Assembly: GCF_018446385.1 (NCBI RefSeq)
Contig: NC_056003.1
Span: forward strand, 22,875,198-22,939,197
Direction: 5' to 3'
DNA: 64,000 bases
Source: Zingiber officinale
Lineage: Eukaryota; Streptophyta; Magnoliopsida; Zingiberales; Zingiberaceae
Positions 23,480-33,937 of this stretch are shown piece after piece; within the stretch, counting starts at the first letter, position 1, and each line of letters starts with the position of its first letter. The notes beneath the pieces are model-generated. The model was given only the letters and a program-made list of their open reading frames with translations. It ran no database searches and had not been told where the DNA came from. Made by a program: the position numbers and the translations under genes.

Positions 23480-24330
23480 CTGATCTGAGCTTGGAAAAGA
23501 AGGCAGAGCTGGTTGCCTATATGAGGTAAAACCATGATGTGTTTGCGTGGGCAACGCATGAACTCCCGGGTATCTCGCCAACGATAGCGCAGCATGAGCT
23601 AAATGTCCAATTGTAGGCTAGGCAAATGAAGCAAAAGAAAAGATATTTCAACTCGTAACAGAATCAGATCATCCAAGTGGAGGTGGAGAAGCTACTGGAG
23701 GTCGGACACATCCGCGAGGTACGGTTCTAGAGTTGGCTCGCCAATATGGTGCTAGTCTCCAAATCGAGTAACAAATGGTGGGTCTGCATCGACTTCCGAA
23801 ATTTGAACAAAGTCTGCCTAAAGGACTACTACCCGCTGCCTCGCATAGATCAGATGGTGGAGTCCACCGCAGACTGTGAGTCGATCTGCATGTTGGATTC
23901 ATATCAAGGCTACCATCAGGTTCCGCTCGCAAAGGAAGATTAAGAAAAGGTAAGCTTCATCATGACAAACAAAACCTTCTGCTACAATGTCATGTCGTTC
24001 GGGTTGAAGAACATCATGGCACCTATCAAAGATTGATGAACAAGGTGTTTTGAAGGCAGATCGGAAGAAATATGGAGGTATACATCGATAATATTTTGAT
24101 AAAATCCCTCCAAGCTGCTAACATTTGTGCAGATATAGATGAGACCTGTCGGACCTTAAGGAAGTATGAAGTCAATCTCAACCCCAATAAGTGTTTATTC
24201 AGAGCAAAGAGCGGATGATTCCTTGGTTATATCGTAATCGAGCGGGGGATTGAAGCAAATCCAAGCAAAGTGAAGGCGCTCCAAGACATGCCCCCTCCAT
24301 GCAACTTGAAGGAAACTTAGCGGCTGACCA
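23480..24330 (+). pseudogene. Tat reverse transcriptase, decayed
   Basis: N-terminal landmarks DVFAWATHELPGISP (23539 onward), then VSKSSNKWWVCIDFRNLNK, KDYYPLPRIDQMV and LDSYQGYHQVPLA (23746-23943). After a stop and shift comes the active-site strand MEVYIDNILIKS at 24072-24107. The normal YxDD box reads YIDN, so one of the two adjacent catalytic aspartates is replaced. Further frame breaks follow. Confidence 0.85.
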
Positions 24331-24479
24331 GATGGATTACAACCTTGTCAAGATTCATCTCCAAATCGTCCGATCGGAACCACCCATTCTTCAAAGTCCT
24401 ATGATGAGCTACCAAGTTTCAATGGGGCGCTGTTTGAGACAAAGAGATGGAGGATGTCAAGAATTATTTAGCTTCCTTA

Positions 24480-25300
24480 CCTGTACTGGCAAAACTCATT
24501 GTCGGTGAGCCACTTTGGATGTACATATCATCTAGAGAATGAGTGGTTTGATCGGCTTTGGTGTGACAGAATGACACTAAACAACTGGCGGTGTACTTTT
24601 TGAATCACTTATTGAAAGATGTTGAATGTCGCTATACCTGTCTTGAGAAATTGGCGTACAAGCTGGTCCTCGCCACTCGGAGGTTACGACTATATTTTTT
24701 ATCGCATCCCATAATTGTGTTAACTAACAGCACACTAGGGAGAGTTCTCCTCAACCCAGAATTATCCAGGCTGCTAATCAAATGGAATACGGAGTTGTGT
24801 GAGTTTGATATACAATACCAACTCAGATCGGCGATCAGGGCGCAAGCCTTAGTCAATTTTGTAATCGAAGTATAGAACGCCAAGTCAAAGACAACTTAGA
24901 GAATATATGTAGATAGGTCGTCCACCCAGCAAGATAGTACAGTAGGAGTACTCTTAATATTACCACGGGAAGATAGAATGCAATTGTATGTTCGACTTGG
25001 CTATCGAGCTATAAACAATGTGCAAGAATAAAAAGCATTGATAGTCAGCTTACAAGCAGCCAGACATGTGGGAGTCACAGGGATCCTTATCCACTCGGAT
25101 TCCCAATTGGCATCCCAACAACTCTCAGATACTTTCGAAATAAATAACGCTAGACTGAAATTATATGCTGAGACTTTCGAGAAATTAAAGGCGGGATTCT
25201 AAGAGGTGAGCATATAAAAAATCCCCCGGGTAGACAACTAATATGTGGATGAGCTAGCCAAGTTAGCGAGTTTCTTAAGTCTTGTAGTGCTGGAAAAGCT
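24480..25300 (+). pseudogene. Tat RNase H region
   Basis: The segment 24591-24875 encodes VYFLNHLLKDVECRY-type sequence followed by EKLAYKLVLATRRLRLYF and the TNSTLGRVLLNPELSRLLIKW block, the connection/RNase H region of gypsy pol. Downstream fragments (IYVDRSSTQQDSTVGVLL-like, in frame pieces around 24900) fit the RNase H start. Stops are frequent. Confidence 0.7.
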
Positions 25301-25339
25301 GATCGAGCAAGTAATGTTGGTGGCTCACATCGATAGATC

Positions 25340-26590
25340 AGTTAAAGTGGGAGCTTCAAGCGATTGAAGGACACCTCTGATTGAGTTCCTCTAATTGGGA
25401 AGCGTGCCAGCCGATTGGGAGCAGGTTTGGTTGATAAAAAAGAGGGTCGGATGGTTCGCATTAATTGGAGACCACTTATACAAAAGAGCTTTCTTGAGGG
25501 GCATTGCTCAAGTGCATCGGATCATATGACATTCAATACATATTTCAAGAAGTCCACCAAGACTCTCGTGAAAGTCATCCGGGCGACCAATCACTTTCTC
25601 AAAAATCTTATTGGATGGATATTTTTGGCCTACACTACAAGTAGATACTGGCCGGACAGTGACAACTTGCCTATCTTGTTAGAAATACCAGAACATGCTC
25701 CACCGACCTACTGAAGAACTGAAGGCATCCATCGTGTCTTGTGTATTTGACTAGTGAGGCATGGATATTGTTGAACCTTTTCTCATGGCGACTGGTCAGA
25801 GGAAGTTTCTTCTTGTAGCTGTAGACTACTACTTCTCTAAATGGGTGGAGACAGAACCGCTTGCCAAAATAACCGAGCATATAGTTATTAAATTTTTATG
25901 CTAAAATATTGTGTGCTAATTCAGCGTCCCTCACAAACTTATCTCTGACAATAAAAGACAATTTCAAGGGTGGAGGCTGAGAGAGTGATGTGTTGACTAT
26001 GGTATTATGCATGCTTTCACTTTAGTAGTCTACCCCCAAAGCAATGGTCAAATGGAAGTCACCAACAGAGAAATTCTCAGAAGACTCAGAGCTCGACTCG
26101 ACCATGTTAGAGGAAGCTAGGTTGATGAACTGCCGAGCATGCTGTTGGCCTACCGCACCATGCCCAGAGAGGCCACTGGCATAACCTCATTCTGCTTTGT
26201 ATACATGGAGGAAGCAGTGGTGCCGATCAAGTTAGATGTGGAGTCCAATCAGATGCAGCTCTACGACAAGGAAAATCCCGAGTGGTGTCTTATGGAATTA
26301 GACTTGATAGATGAAATCAAGGATAAAGCGGTCGTTCGACTAATGGCGTACTGGTAAAGGATAAAGCAGAACTACAATAGAAAAGAGATTCCCAGATCTT
26401 TTCAGGTCGGTGACTTAATCTGGAAAAATGTCAAGCCGGTTGGCGACGTCAGCAAGCTAGAAGCCCCCTAGGGAAGACTATATAAAGTGATTCAGAAGTT
26501 CAGTTCGGGATCTTATTATTTACAAGATGAAAAGGGGAGGAATTTGGAACAACCTTGGAGTGCAAACCATCTATAGCCCTATCGGGTCGG
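25340..26590 (+). pseudogene. Tat integrase, decayed
   Basis: Pieces of the DDE core are visible: GMDIVEPFLMATGQRKFLLV with AVDYYFSKWVE (about 25760-25855), a shifted SDNKRQFQG near 25945, and VYPQSNGQMEVTNREIL near 26022-26070 with the third catalytic position. The C-terminal part (LLAYRTMPREATGITSFCFV at 26139 onward, then SFQVGDLIWKNV and QPWSANHLQPYRVG-like) is well preserved. Multiple stops abolish the frame. Confidence 0.85.
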
Positions 26591-26674
26591 GTAGTAAGTT
26601 TGTGATTGAATTTATGTAAATTGTAAAAATATTTGTTCCATGAATACAGGAAGATTTGAATGAAAATTTATTAA

Positions 26675-28312
26675 GTATCAAAGACTTTCGACCCGTTCAG
26701 GCGAGTTATAAATGAGCTGAGTTCTCACGCTTCCAGACTCTTGAGTCATTCGGCCAAGTTATAAGTGAGTAAAACCTTTGCTTTAAGTGTCGAAGACTCT
26801 CGATCCATTCAGGCGAGTTATAAGTGAGCTAAGCTCTAACACCTCCAGACTCTTGAGCCGTTCGGCTAAGTTATAAGCAAGCAAAACCCTCACGCTAAGT
26901 GTCAAAGACTCTCGACCCGTTCAAGTGAGTTATAAGTAAGCTAAACTCTCACACTTCCAGACTCTTGAGCCGTTCGGCCAAGTTATAAGTGAGCAAAGCC
27001 TTTGCGTTAAATATCGAAGACTCTCGACCCTTTCGGGCAAGGTATAAGTGAGTTGAGCTCTCACGCCTCCATATCGTGAGCAATTCAGTCAAGTTATAAG
27101 CGAGCAAAGCCCTCTCACTAAGTGTCGAAGACTCTTGACCTGTTCAAGAGGGTTATAAGTGAGCAGAGCTCTCACGCCTCCAGACTCTTAAGCCATTCAA
27201 ACAAGTTTTAAGCGAGCAAAACCCTCGCGCTAAGTATCAAAAGACTCTCGCGCCATTCGGGCGAGTTTTAAGTGAGCTGAGCTCCCACACCTCCAGACTC
27301 TTGAGTCGTTCGGCCAAGTTATAAGTGAGCAAATCCTTCGCGCTAAGTGTCAAAGATTCTCGTACCATTTAGGAGAGTTATAAATGAGTTGAGCTCTCAT
27401 GGCTCCAGACTCTTGAGCCTTTTGGCCAAATTATAAGTGAGCAAAGCTCTCGCTCTAAGTGTCAAAGACTCTCGACCCGCTAGAGCAAATTATAAGTGAG
27501 TTAAGCTCTCACTCCTCTAGACTCTTGAATCGTTCGACCAAGCTATAAACAAGCAAAGCCCTCGCGGTAAGTGTCAAAGACTCTTGCGTCGTTCGGGCAA
27601 GTTATAAGTGAGATGAATTTTCACGCCTCTAGACTCTTGAGCCGTTCGGCCAAGTTATAAGCAAACAAAGCCCTCACGCTAAGTGTCAAAGACTCTCAAC
27701 CCGTTCAGGAGATTTATAAGTGAGTCAAGATCTCATATCTCCAGACTCTTGAGCCATTCAACCAAGTTATAAGCGAACAAAGCCCTCGCGCTAAGTGTCA
27801 AAGACTTTCGACCCGTTCGAAAGAGTTATAAGTGAGCCAACCTCTCACTCCTCCAGACTCTTGATCTATTCGACCAAGTTATAAGCGAGTAAAGCCCTCG
27901 TGCTAAGTGTCAAAGACTCTCACGCCGTTCGGGCGATTTATAAGTGAGCCGAGCTCTCACATCTCTAGACTCTTGAGCTGTTTGACCAAGTTATAAGTGA
28001 GCAAAACCCTCATGCTAAGTGTCAAAAACTCTCAACCCGTTCAGGTGACTTATAAGTGAGCCAAGATCTCACACCTCTAGACTCTTGAGTCCGCCGACCA
28101 AGTTATAAGCGAGCAAAGCCCTCACATTAAGTGTCAAAGACTCTCAACCTATTTGGGCGATTTATAAGTGAGCATGCTCTCAGGTCTTCAGACTCTTATG
28201 TTGTTCGACTAAGTTATAAGCAAGCAAAGCTCTCGCACCTAAGTGTCAAAGACTCTCACACCGTTTGAGCGAGTTATAAGTGAGCCAAGCTCTCACGCCT
28301 CCAGACTCTTGC
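26675..28312. repeat. 112-bp minisatellite, about 14-15 units
   Basis: Units start with AAGTGTCAAAGACTCTCG and contain CCGTTCGGGCGAGTTATAAG, TGAGCTCTCACGCCTCCAG and ACTCTTGAGCCGTTCGGCC. Starts at 26785, 26897, 27009, 27120, 27232 and 27345 give spacing of 111-113. Each unit is itself two related halves, both ending in CAAGTTATAAG or GAGTTATAAG. The array is interrupted at 28313 and its last units lie at 30491-30660. Confidence 0.92.
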
Positions 28313-30485
28313 TGTAAGATACGATAAATTAAATAATAAGTGTTATTGAAGGAATAATCTTATTAGATTTTTTGGGGGGTTTTTAGAAATTTTTGAAGAT
28401 TTAAACGGAGTTCGTATGACATGTTTAAGGGGATAAATCTATTAGGCTTATGAAAACCGGTTTAAGACATTCAGTTAAAGTGGGAGTTAATTGAGGAATT
28501 AAACTTAAGCTTTAATTGATTGAGATGTTGCATTGATGATGATCGTGTGAGTATCATGATTATTTATATTATATTCATCATTGCACTGCATACTGATGAC
28601 CATTTGTTTCCTTGTGGTACGAACTAGTCACCAGTCATATATATGTATGTTGATGACCACTTGCTCCCTTATAGTATGAGCTAGTCATCATACATGTTAG
28701 CTACCCATTCGGCCATTGTGGAAGAGTGGTAGCTAAGAGTGGAGCAAATCTTATCGTGCTCACTTGGCCACTCAGTGTTATACTTTATCCTCCTCGACCA
28801 CTAGTGAGTAGTGGGTCTGGAGGGTACAATAGTCAAGGGGCTAGAGATATGAGTAGTTAGGGACCCTGATGCTAGGGATGACAATGGGTAGGATTTCATA
28901 TCCTCCGTACTCATCCTCATTTATTATATTTATACCTATACTCATCTCCATACTCATCGGGTATTTAACTTTCATACTCATCCTTATATCCGTTGGAGTT
29001 TCGGGTATCCATATCCTACCCATCATCCTATTACTCCCTACCATTCTTATTTTTTTTTAAAAAAATATTTTGATCGGGTGAACATTTCCTGTGGAAAAGA
29101 AGATGAGATACGTGTTAATGACCGGATAAAGAGACAAACTAAGTTTTTTTCTAAGACGGAAAATATATACAGGCATCGAGTAGGGTATGGATAAGATTTT
29201 ACCACATCCACCTCCATACCCATACACGAATACCCATTTACTATAATCGGGTATAAAAATTCTCTCCATTTCCTCCTCCATTCGGGTCGGATGTTGGATT
29301 ACCCATCGGATTCGTATGAAATTATCATCCCTACCTGACGCTATGTAGCTAGATAGCTACTTAGAGAACTGTTTGCCTCAACCACTCTATTGTGGTATCT
29401 GGAGGGTAGTACAGTTATCATAGACCCAAGTCTATCAGCCATATAGGGGGCGTGATGTCTTGAGAGGTGGCGAGGGTGACTATGTGGCATGCATGCGCAT
29501 TTGCATATGATGCATAGTGCATTTATGGAAATATATCTGTAAACATATCTTATAGTTACTAGTTACATGTGATTGTGATATGTTACACTTGTTTGAGATA
29601 TGATTGTTGCATATGGTTGTCATGCTTTATACATATCATTTATCATATATGTATATGTTGTCGGTTATATTGCTCAGATGTTATGAACAAATCTGTTACT
29701 GATATCTAGTGAGTATACTGATCATTATGCCATATGTGTTAGTTCTAGATTGAGTATGTGTATTTGTTATGTTAGTTATGATTATGTGCAGTCGTTATGT
29801 TAGCTATGGTTATGTGCAGTCGTTATGTCAGTTATGGTTATGTGCATTGATTATGTCATATATAATCATGTTCTTATTTCTTACTGAGACTGTATACTTT
29901 GATCTTCACATTTATATAGACCATGTACTATTTTATCTATTATCCGCTGAGTGACCCACACTCACCACCCTGTTTGTATCTTGTCTTTTTCCTTAGGTAG
30001 CAGGTAGATGATTGTGGAGTCGCTTGGAGCATTCTATATGTTGGTCCCATGTCACATCTGAGAACAGTTTCTAGTTCTGTTTCCTATTTTACTTGCACTA
30101 TGTTTTGTGGATTTGGCACTGTATAACTTTGATTTTGTTTTGAAGTTTTGCTATGTTAGTATCTGGTATTTGTCTTGTTGCGATTGTGTAAAGTCTAACC
30201 GGCTAGTAGTTTGTGGTTCTTGATTTATGGGTCTTCCTTTCATTTTTGGCTGTGCTTTTAGTACAGTCGTATGGGCTATTTATTATACAACTGCATGGTT
30301 ATGATCATTTTGTTCCAACCGAGTGTGATGTGTATATAACTGCGTGGTTGTGTATGTTCCAGTCATGTGAGTTGTTGATTATAACTTGTGAGTAACCTTG
30401 TGACATTGTATACATATTTCATTTATCACTGTTATAGGGGAGATGCTGTCTATTTATCGGGCAGGGACTCCTTTAGGACGTGACA
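28313..30485. mobile_element. Solo LTR inside the minisatellite
   Basis: Starts TGTAAGATAC, ends ACGTGACA, flanked by CTTGC at 28308-28312 and 30486-30490. No internal retrotransposon sequence lies between these ends, so it is a solo LTR left by LTR-LTR recombination. It is 2173 bp long including an hAT element. A three-copy 28-bp repeat (GTTATGTTAGTTATG...GTGCAGTC) lies at about 29767-29850. Family not identified. Confidence 0.87.
28873..29333. mobile_element. Non-autonomous hAT element
   Basis: 461 bp with terminal inverted repeats TAGGGATGACAAT and ATTATCATCCCTA. Flanks CCTGATGC (28865-28872) and CCTGACGC (29334-29341) differ at one of eight positions, fitting an hAT 8-bp duplication. The interior holds degenerate GGGTATGGGTA-type subterminal motifs and no transposase. 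Confidence 0.8.
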
Positions 30486-30490
30486 CTTGC

Positions 30491-30790
30491 GCCACTCGGC
30501 CAAGTTATAAGTGAGAAAAACCCTCACATTAAGCATCTAAGTCTCTCGACTTGTTCGGGCAAGTTATAAGCTACCAAAGCCCTCGCGCCTAAGTATCCTA
30601 GAGTGTCGAGCTGTTTGGCCAAGTTTCGAGCACACTTAGCACTTGCACTCTGCATGACACTCATGTTAAGTAAGTGTTGAGGACAAAACGTAAAGGTTAA
30701 AAGGAATAAGAACTCTGAAATGTCAAATGGATGCACATTGAGTTAGACTTAGAAAATTCTTACAAGAGCTATTAAGTTGCCACAAAAAGT
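30491..30790. repeat. Minisatellite tail and spacer
   Basis: The last 112-bp-type units resume right after the solo LTR and fade by about 30660. The rest is non-coding spacer before the end of the antisense ORF. Confidence 0.75.
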
Positions 30791-31416
30791 TGTTGATAAA
30801 TACAAGCTAAAGCTATGCTAGATCGGCGGTTACATCATTGGGGAGTGAATCCACGACTTCTCCCTCTTGATGAACTTGTCTGAGATCTCGGTAGAGAGGT
30901 GGCCACCTTCTTTTAGCTATTGAAGGGTTCCATCGATGCCAGTCAAATAGTCGGAAGGACCGATCAGTCAGCATTTGATTAAAGCCCTCTAAACAGAGAT
31001 ACTCAACTCTGAAGGCTTCCAACCGGGTAGGCTCATCTTCTTGGAACTTGGTGAGTTGGGCCTTGGATGCCTCTAGCTCGGCCTTCAACGACTGTAGCTC
31101 GACATCCTTTTCAGTGATTTTTTGTAGGTGTTCCTCAATTTGGAGCTCGCTAGCCACTTGGTCAGTCATTCGACCAACTTGCTCCTCGGACAATGTTGCT
31201 TCTGCCTGTTGAAGTTTTTTGCCCAAGACTCAGGCTTCTTTGTTTTTCATTTCTAAGTCCTCGATGGCCTAGAGTTTCATAGCATTCACTGAGTTGATCT
31301 TGGCATTAAAATTGTGAGCCTACTTGGTCTGCTGGTCGAGCTAGAGGGCTTAATCATGATTCTTATTCTTCTCAAGCTTCAGCACCCACTCGAACCCTAG
31401 CAGTTGTTCGGAGGTC
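30790..31416 (-). pseudogene. Tat antisense extra ORF, C-terminal coiled-coil part
   Basis: The minus strand encodes a heptad-rich, charged stretch (137 residues open at 30813-31226), for example GKKLQQAEATLSEEQVGRM and DVELQSLKAELEASKAQLTK, ending NDVTADLA. This matches the coiled-coil tail of the antisense gene that many Tat-lineage elements carry between integrase and the 3' LTR. Function is unknown. The ORF continues upstream (higher coordinates) at 48648-49410 and 52786-54069, beyond insertions. Confidence 0.7.
31128..31416. repeat. 289-bp duplicated segment, left copy
   Basis: This segment is repeated in the same orientation at 48648-48936. I count 23 mismatches and no length difference. 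The left copy abuts (after AA) the left LTR of the minus-strand element; the right copy abuts the right LTR. See findings. Confidence 0.92.
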
Positions 31417-31418
31417 AA

Positions 31419-32377
31419 TGTCACGTGGCACATCAAATTAATAAAGATTAGGAACTCATTAAAATTAAGACAAGTGTTGTAGCAACGAGTCCCAAGTCGT
31501 ATTTTTTCAAGGATAACTAGTGAGTGTATATAAATTCTAGAATTGATTCAAATTGAATTCTCTCGTAAACAAGATCAATGCTTTTCCATTGGACTTACAC
31601 TTCAAATTAAATTCTTCCACAATCACAAATAGATCAAAGAAGGTCCATTCTCACCTAAACATGATTAAACTCCTGGTGGTCAAGTTAACAACAATTACTT
31701 TCGGATTCTTAAGTATCATCTCATCAAATGAGTTAATTCATATTCCTTCCATTCAAATTCACAGAAAGAAAGCAACATTGCAAACCGAAATATAATACAA
31801 TTACAATCCCAATAAACTCAAGAACTAAATACAATTGCAAACTGAAATCAACATTGCATTCATCATTACAATCCAATTCAATACTCAACTCACTTACCAA
31901 GTCTTCAATTCTTAATCACATTTAGCTAAATATCACTGAGATTAATCATGAAAATCATCAAGAAATCCATTCAACAATGAAGCATAAAAATAGTCTCAAC
32001 AGATCCAATGAATTGAACAAGGGGGTTTCCTAAATCTATAAATTGAAACTAAGCACTAACTTGTAAAGAACATGAAAGGTAATTCAAACTAGAAATTAAA
32101 ATGCAATCTACTCTATCAGATCTTTAGATCCGAGCAAGTTTAAGAACAATCCAAAGACAAAGATAAGGAAACCAAAACCTAAATGGCATTCCATAACCAA
32201 ACCCAAGACTAAACTCCTTCATCTCTGCCGTGCCACTGTGCTTGCTTTTGGGAACGCCTCTTGAGCAATCACAGCAACCCACTGATTCCATAGCGCACTC
32301 AGAAGATATCCAAAGCTACTGGGAACGCCTCTCGAGCTCAGACTTATCTGAATTCTCCAATCGACAAAGAAACAGAG
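31419..32377 (-). repeat. 3' LTR of the LARD-like element, first part
   Basis: Begins TGTCACGTGGCAC and aligns with 46639-47835. It is interrupted at 32378 by the gag-only copia element and resumes at 39715. Total LTR length without the insertion is about 1.77 kb. Confidence 0.88.
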
Positions 32378-32894
32378 TGTTGGGACCGAAAAATAGCTAG
32401 AGGGGGGGGGGGGGGGGGGGGGGAATAGCTCATCGCGTGCTTCGTGGTTGGCGTTAGTTGTTTCTTCAAAAATGTGCAGCGGAAATGTACAAGAAACAAA
32501 ATACAACGCTAACAAATGGATTTTACTTGGTTTCCACGTCACAAGAGGTGACTAATCCAAGGATCTACACACTCACGCACCCTCCACTATGAAACACACT
32601 CCTTTACGGTAACTACCGAAGGAGGAGAAGCCTTTACAAAACTCTCAATACAAGAAGAAAGGAAAGGATATGAAATACAAGCAAAAGCTTACAATAAACC
32701 CTAACCCTAACTTCTCTTCTTGCTTTTGATCCGCCTCTTGACTTGGAAGAACCTCCAAGAATCTTCAAGAACTGGCGATCTGAACTTGAGAGAGAGCTGT
32801 GGAGTTGCTGGTGAAGATCGGAGATGAATTGTGTAAGCACTGCTGAAGGAAACGCTCGCCTGCAGCTAAATACGACGCCAACGGTCGGATCCAG

Positions 32895-33262
32895 ATCGAT
32901 TGGATTGCTCCCAATCGATCGGGGAGGCTTTGGATCGATCAACCGATCGATCCAGAGTGCCTCTGTGCTCTCTGGAATAGCCTGGATCGATCGGCTGATC
33001 GATCCAGGGCTTATCACGCACAAACAACAGCTCCCAATCGATCCACTGATCGATTGGGACCACTGGATCGATCCACTGATCGATTGGGACCACTGGATCG
33101 ATCCACGAATCGATCCAAAGAGGTTATGTTCGTGGGGACTCACTCGATCGATCAGCTGATCGACTGGGCATGATCCAATCGATCGACTGATCGATCTAGA
33201 TCTGCTGGATCGATCGGCTGATCGATCCAAATCTGCTGGATCAATCAGCTGATCAATCCAGA
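32895..33262. repeat. GATCGATC dyad array in the LTR
   Basis: About nine short inverted repeats with a four-base centre, such as CTGGATCGATC/GATCGATCCAG and CCCAATCGATC/GATCGATTGGG. In most units both arms are of the same type (GG or AA flank), so the dyad symmetry survives sequence change. One unit pairs a GG arm with an AA arm, and the last unit (TCAATC on both sides) shows CG to CA decay. Confidence 0.9.
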
Positions 33263-33302
33263 TCTTGGTTTTTTGCCCAAAAGCAAGTTCAAAACCCTCT
33301 AA

Positions 33303-33776
33303 ACCAACATCCAGTCAACCATGACTTGTTGGTACATAAAACCTAGCATCCGGTCACCCTTGACAAGCTAGGACTCTCTCACCAAGTGTCTGGTCAATCC
33401 CTTTGACCCACTTGGACTTTTCTCCTCTTGCCAAGTATCCGGTCAATCCCTTTGACCTACTTGGACTTTCACCAGATGTCTGGTCAACCTTGACCCATCT
33501 GGATTTCCCCGTGCCTGGCTTCACTCACCAGGATTTCCCTTCTTCCTAGCTTCACTCACTAGGACTTTCACCTGGCTTCACTCACCAAGATTTCCCTTCT
33601 GCCTAGCTTCACTCACTAGGACTTTCACCTGGCTTCACTCACCAGGATTTTCCTTTCTGCCTAGCTTCACTCACTAGGTCTTCTCATCTGCCTAGCTTCA
33701 CTCACCAGGACTTTCACCTAGCTTCACTCACTAGGATTTCCAGTCAAGTATCCAGTCAACCTTGACCTACTTGACT
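33303..33776. repeat. Array of hairpins with changing outer stems
   Basis: Six units share a core of the form atccGGTCAA..TTGACC. Each is bracketed by a different perfect stem: ACCAAC/GTTGGT (33303-33333), CCTAGC/GCTAGG (33342-33372), CCAAGT/ACTTGG (33382-33415 and 33431-33464), CCAGAT/ATCTGG (33472-33502) and AGTCAAGTA/TACTTGACT (33742-33776). Between them (33514-33735) lie eight hairpins of the form CCTGG-cttcactca-CCAGG or CCTAG-cttcactca-CTAGG. Confidence 0.88.
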
Positions 33777-33937
33777 CTCCTTCACAATCTCCCCACATGA
33801 ACAATTGCACCTGCAATGTTCATGTGTTGTCTACAAGTATTGTCGAACATCGAAACCAAATCATCAAGACTCGAGCTTGACTCACTTCAAGCCCAGTCAA
33901 ACAGGTCAACCTTGACCTAGGGAATATTGCACCAACA

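Larger units (their letters stand above)
32378..33937 (-). repeat. 3' LTR of the gag-only copia element (left copy)
   Basis: 1560 bp. It contains, from left to right, a run of 22 G (32402-32423), a region of GATCGATC dyads (32895-33262), hairpins with GGTCAA/TTGACC cores (33303-33502 and 33742-33776) and nine-base-loop hairpins (33514-33735). It is nearly identical to 38219-39709, apart from the G run and a block near 33060-33240 that has extra dyads here. Confidence 0.92.

Noticed and set aside
26675..28312. Regular repeats that might be read as a CRISPR array
   Set aside because: There are no constant-repeat/unique-spacer units; the whole 112-bp unit is repeated and the setting is a plant retrotransposon.
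29769..30395. Hydrophobic short frames resembling membrane proteins
   Set aside because: They come from a three-copy 28-bp repeat and T-rich LTR sequence.
32634..33230. 198-residue Arg/Ser/Asp-rich frame that could suggest an SR-type protein
   Set aside because: It is the translation of GATCGATC dyads inside an LTR, with similar frames in every phase and strand.
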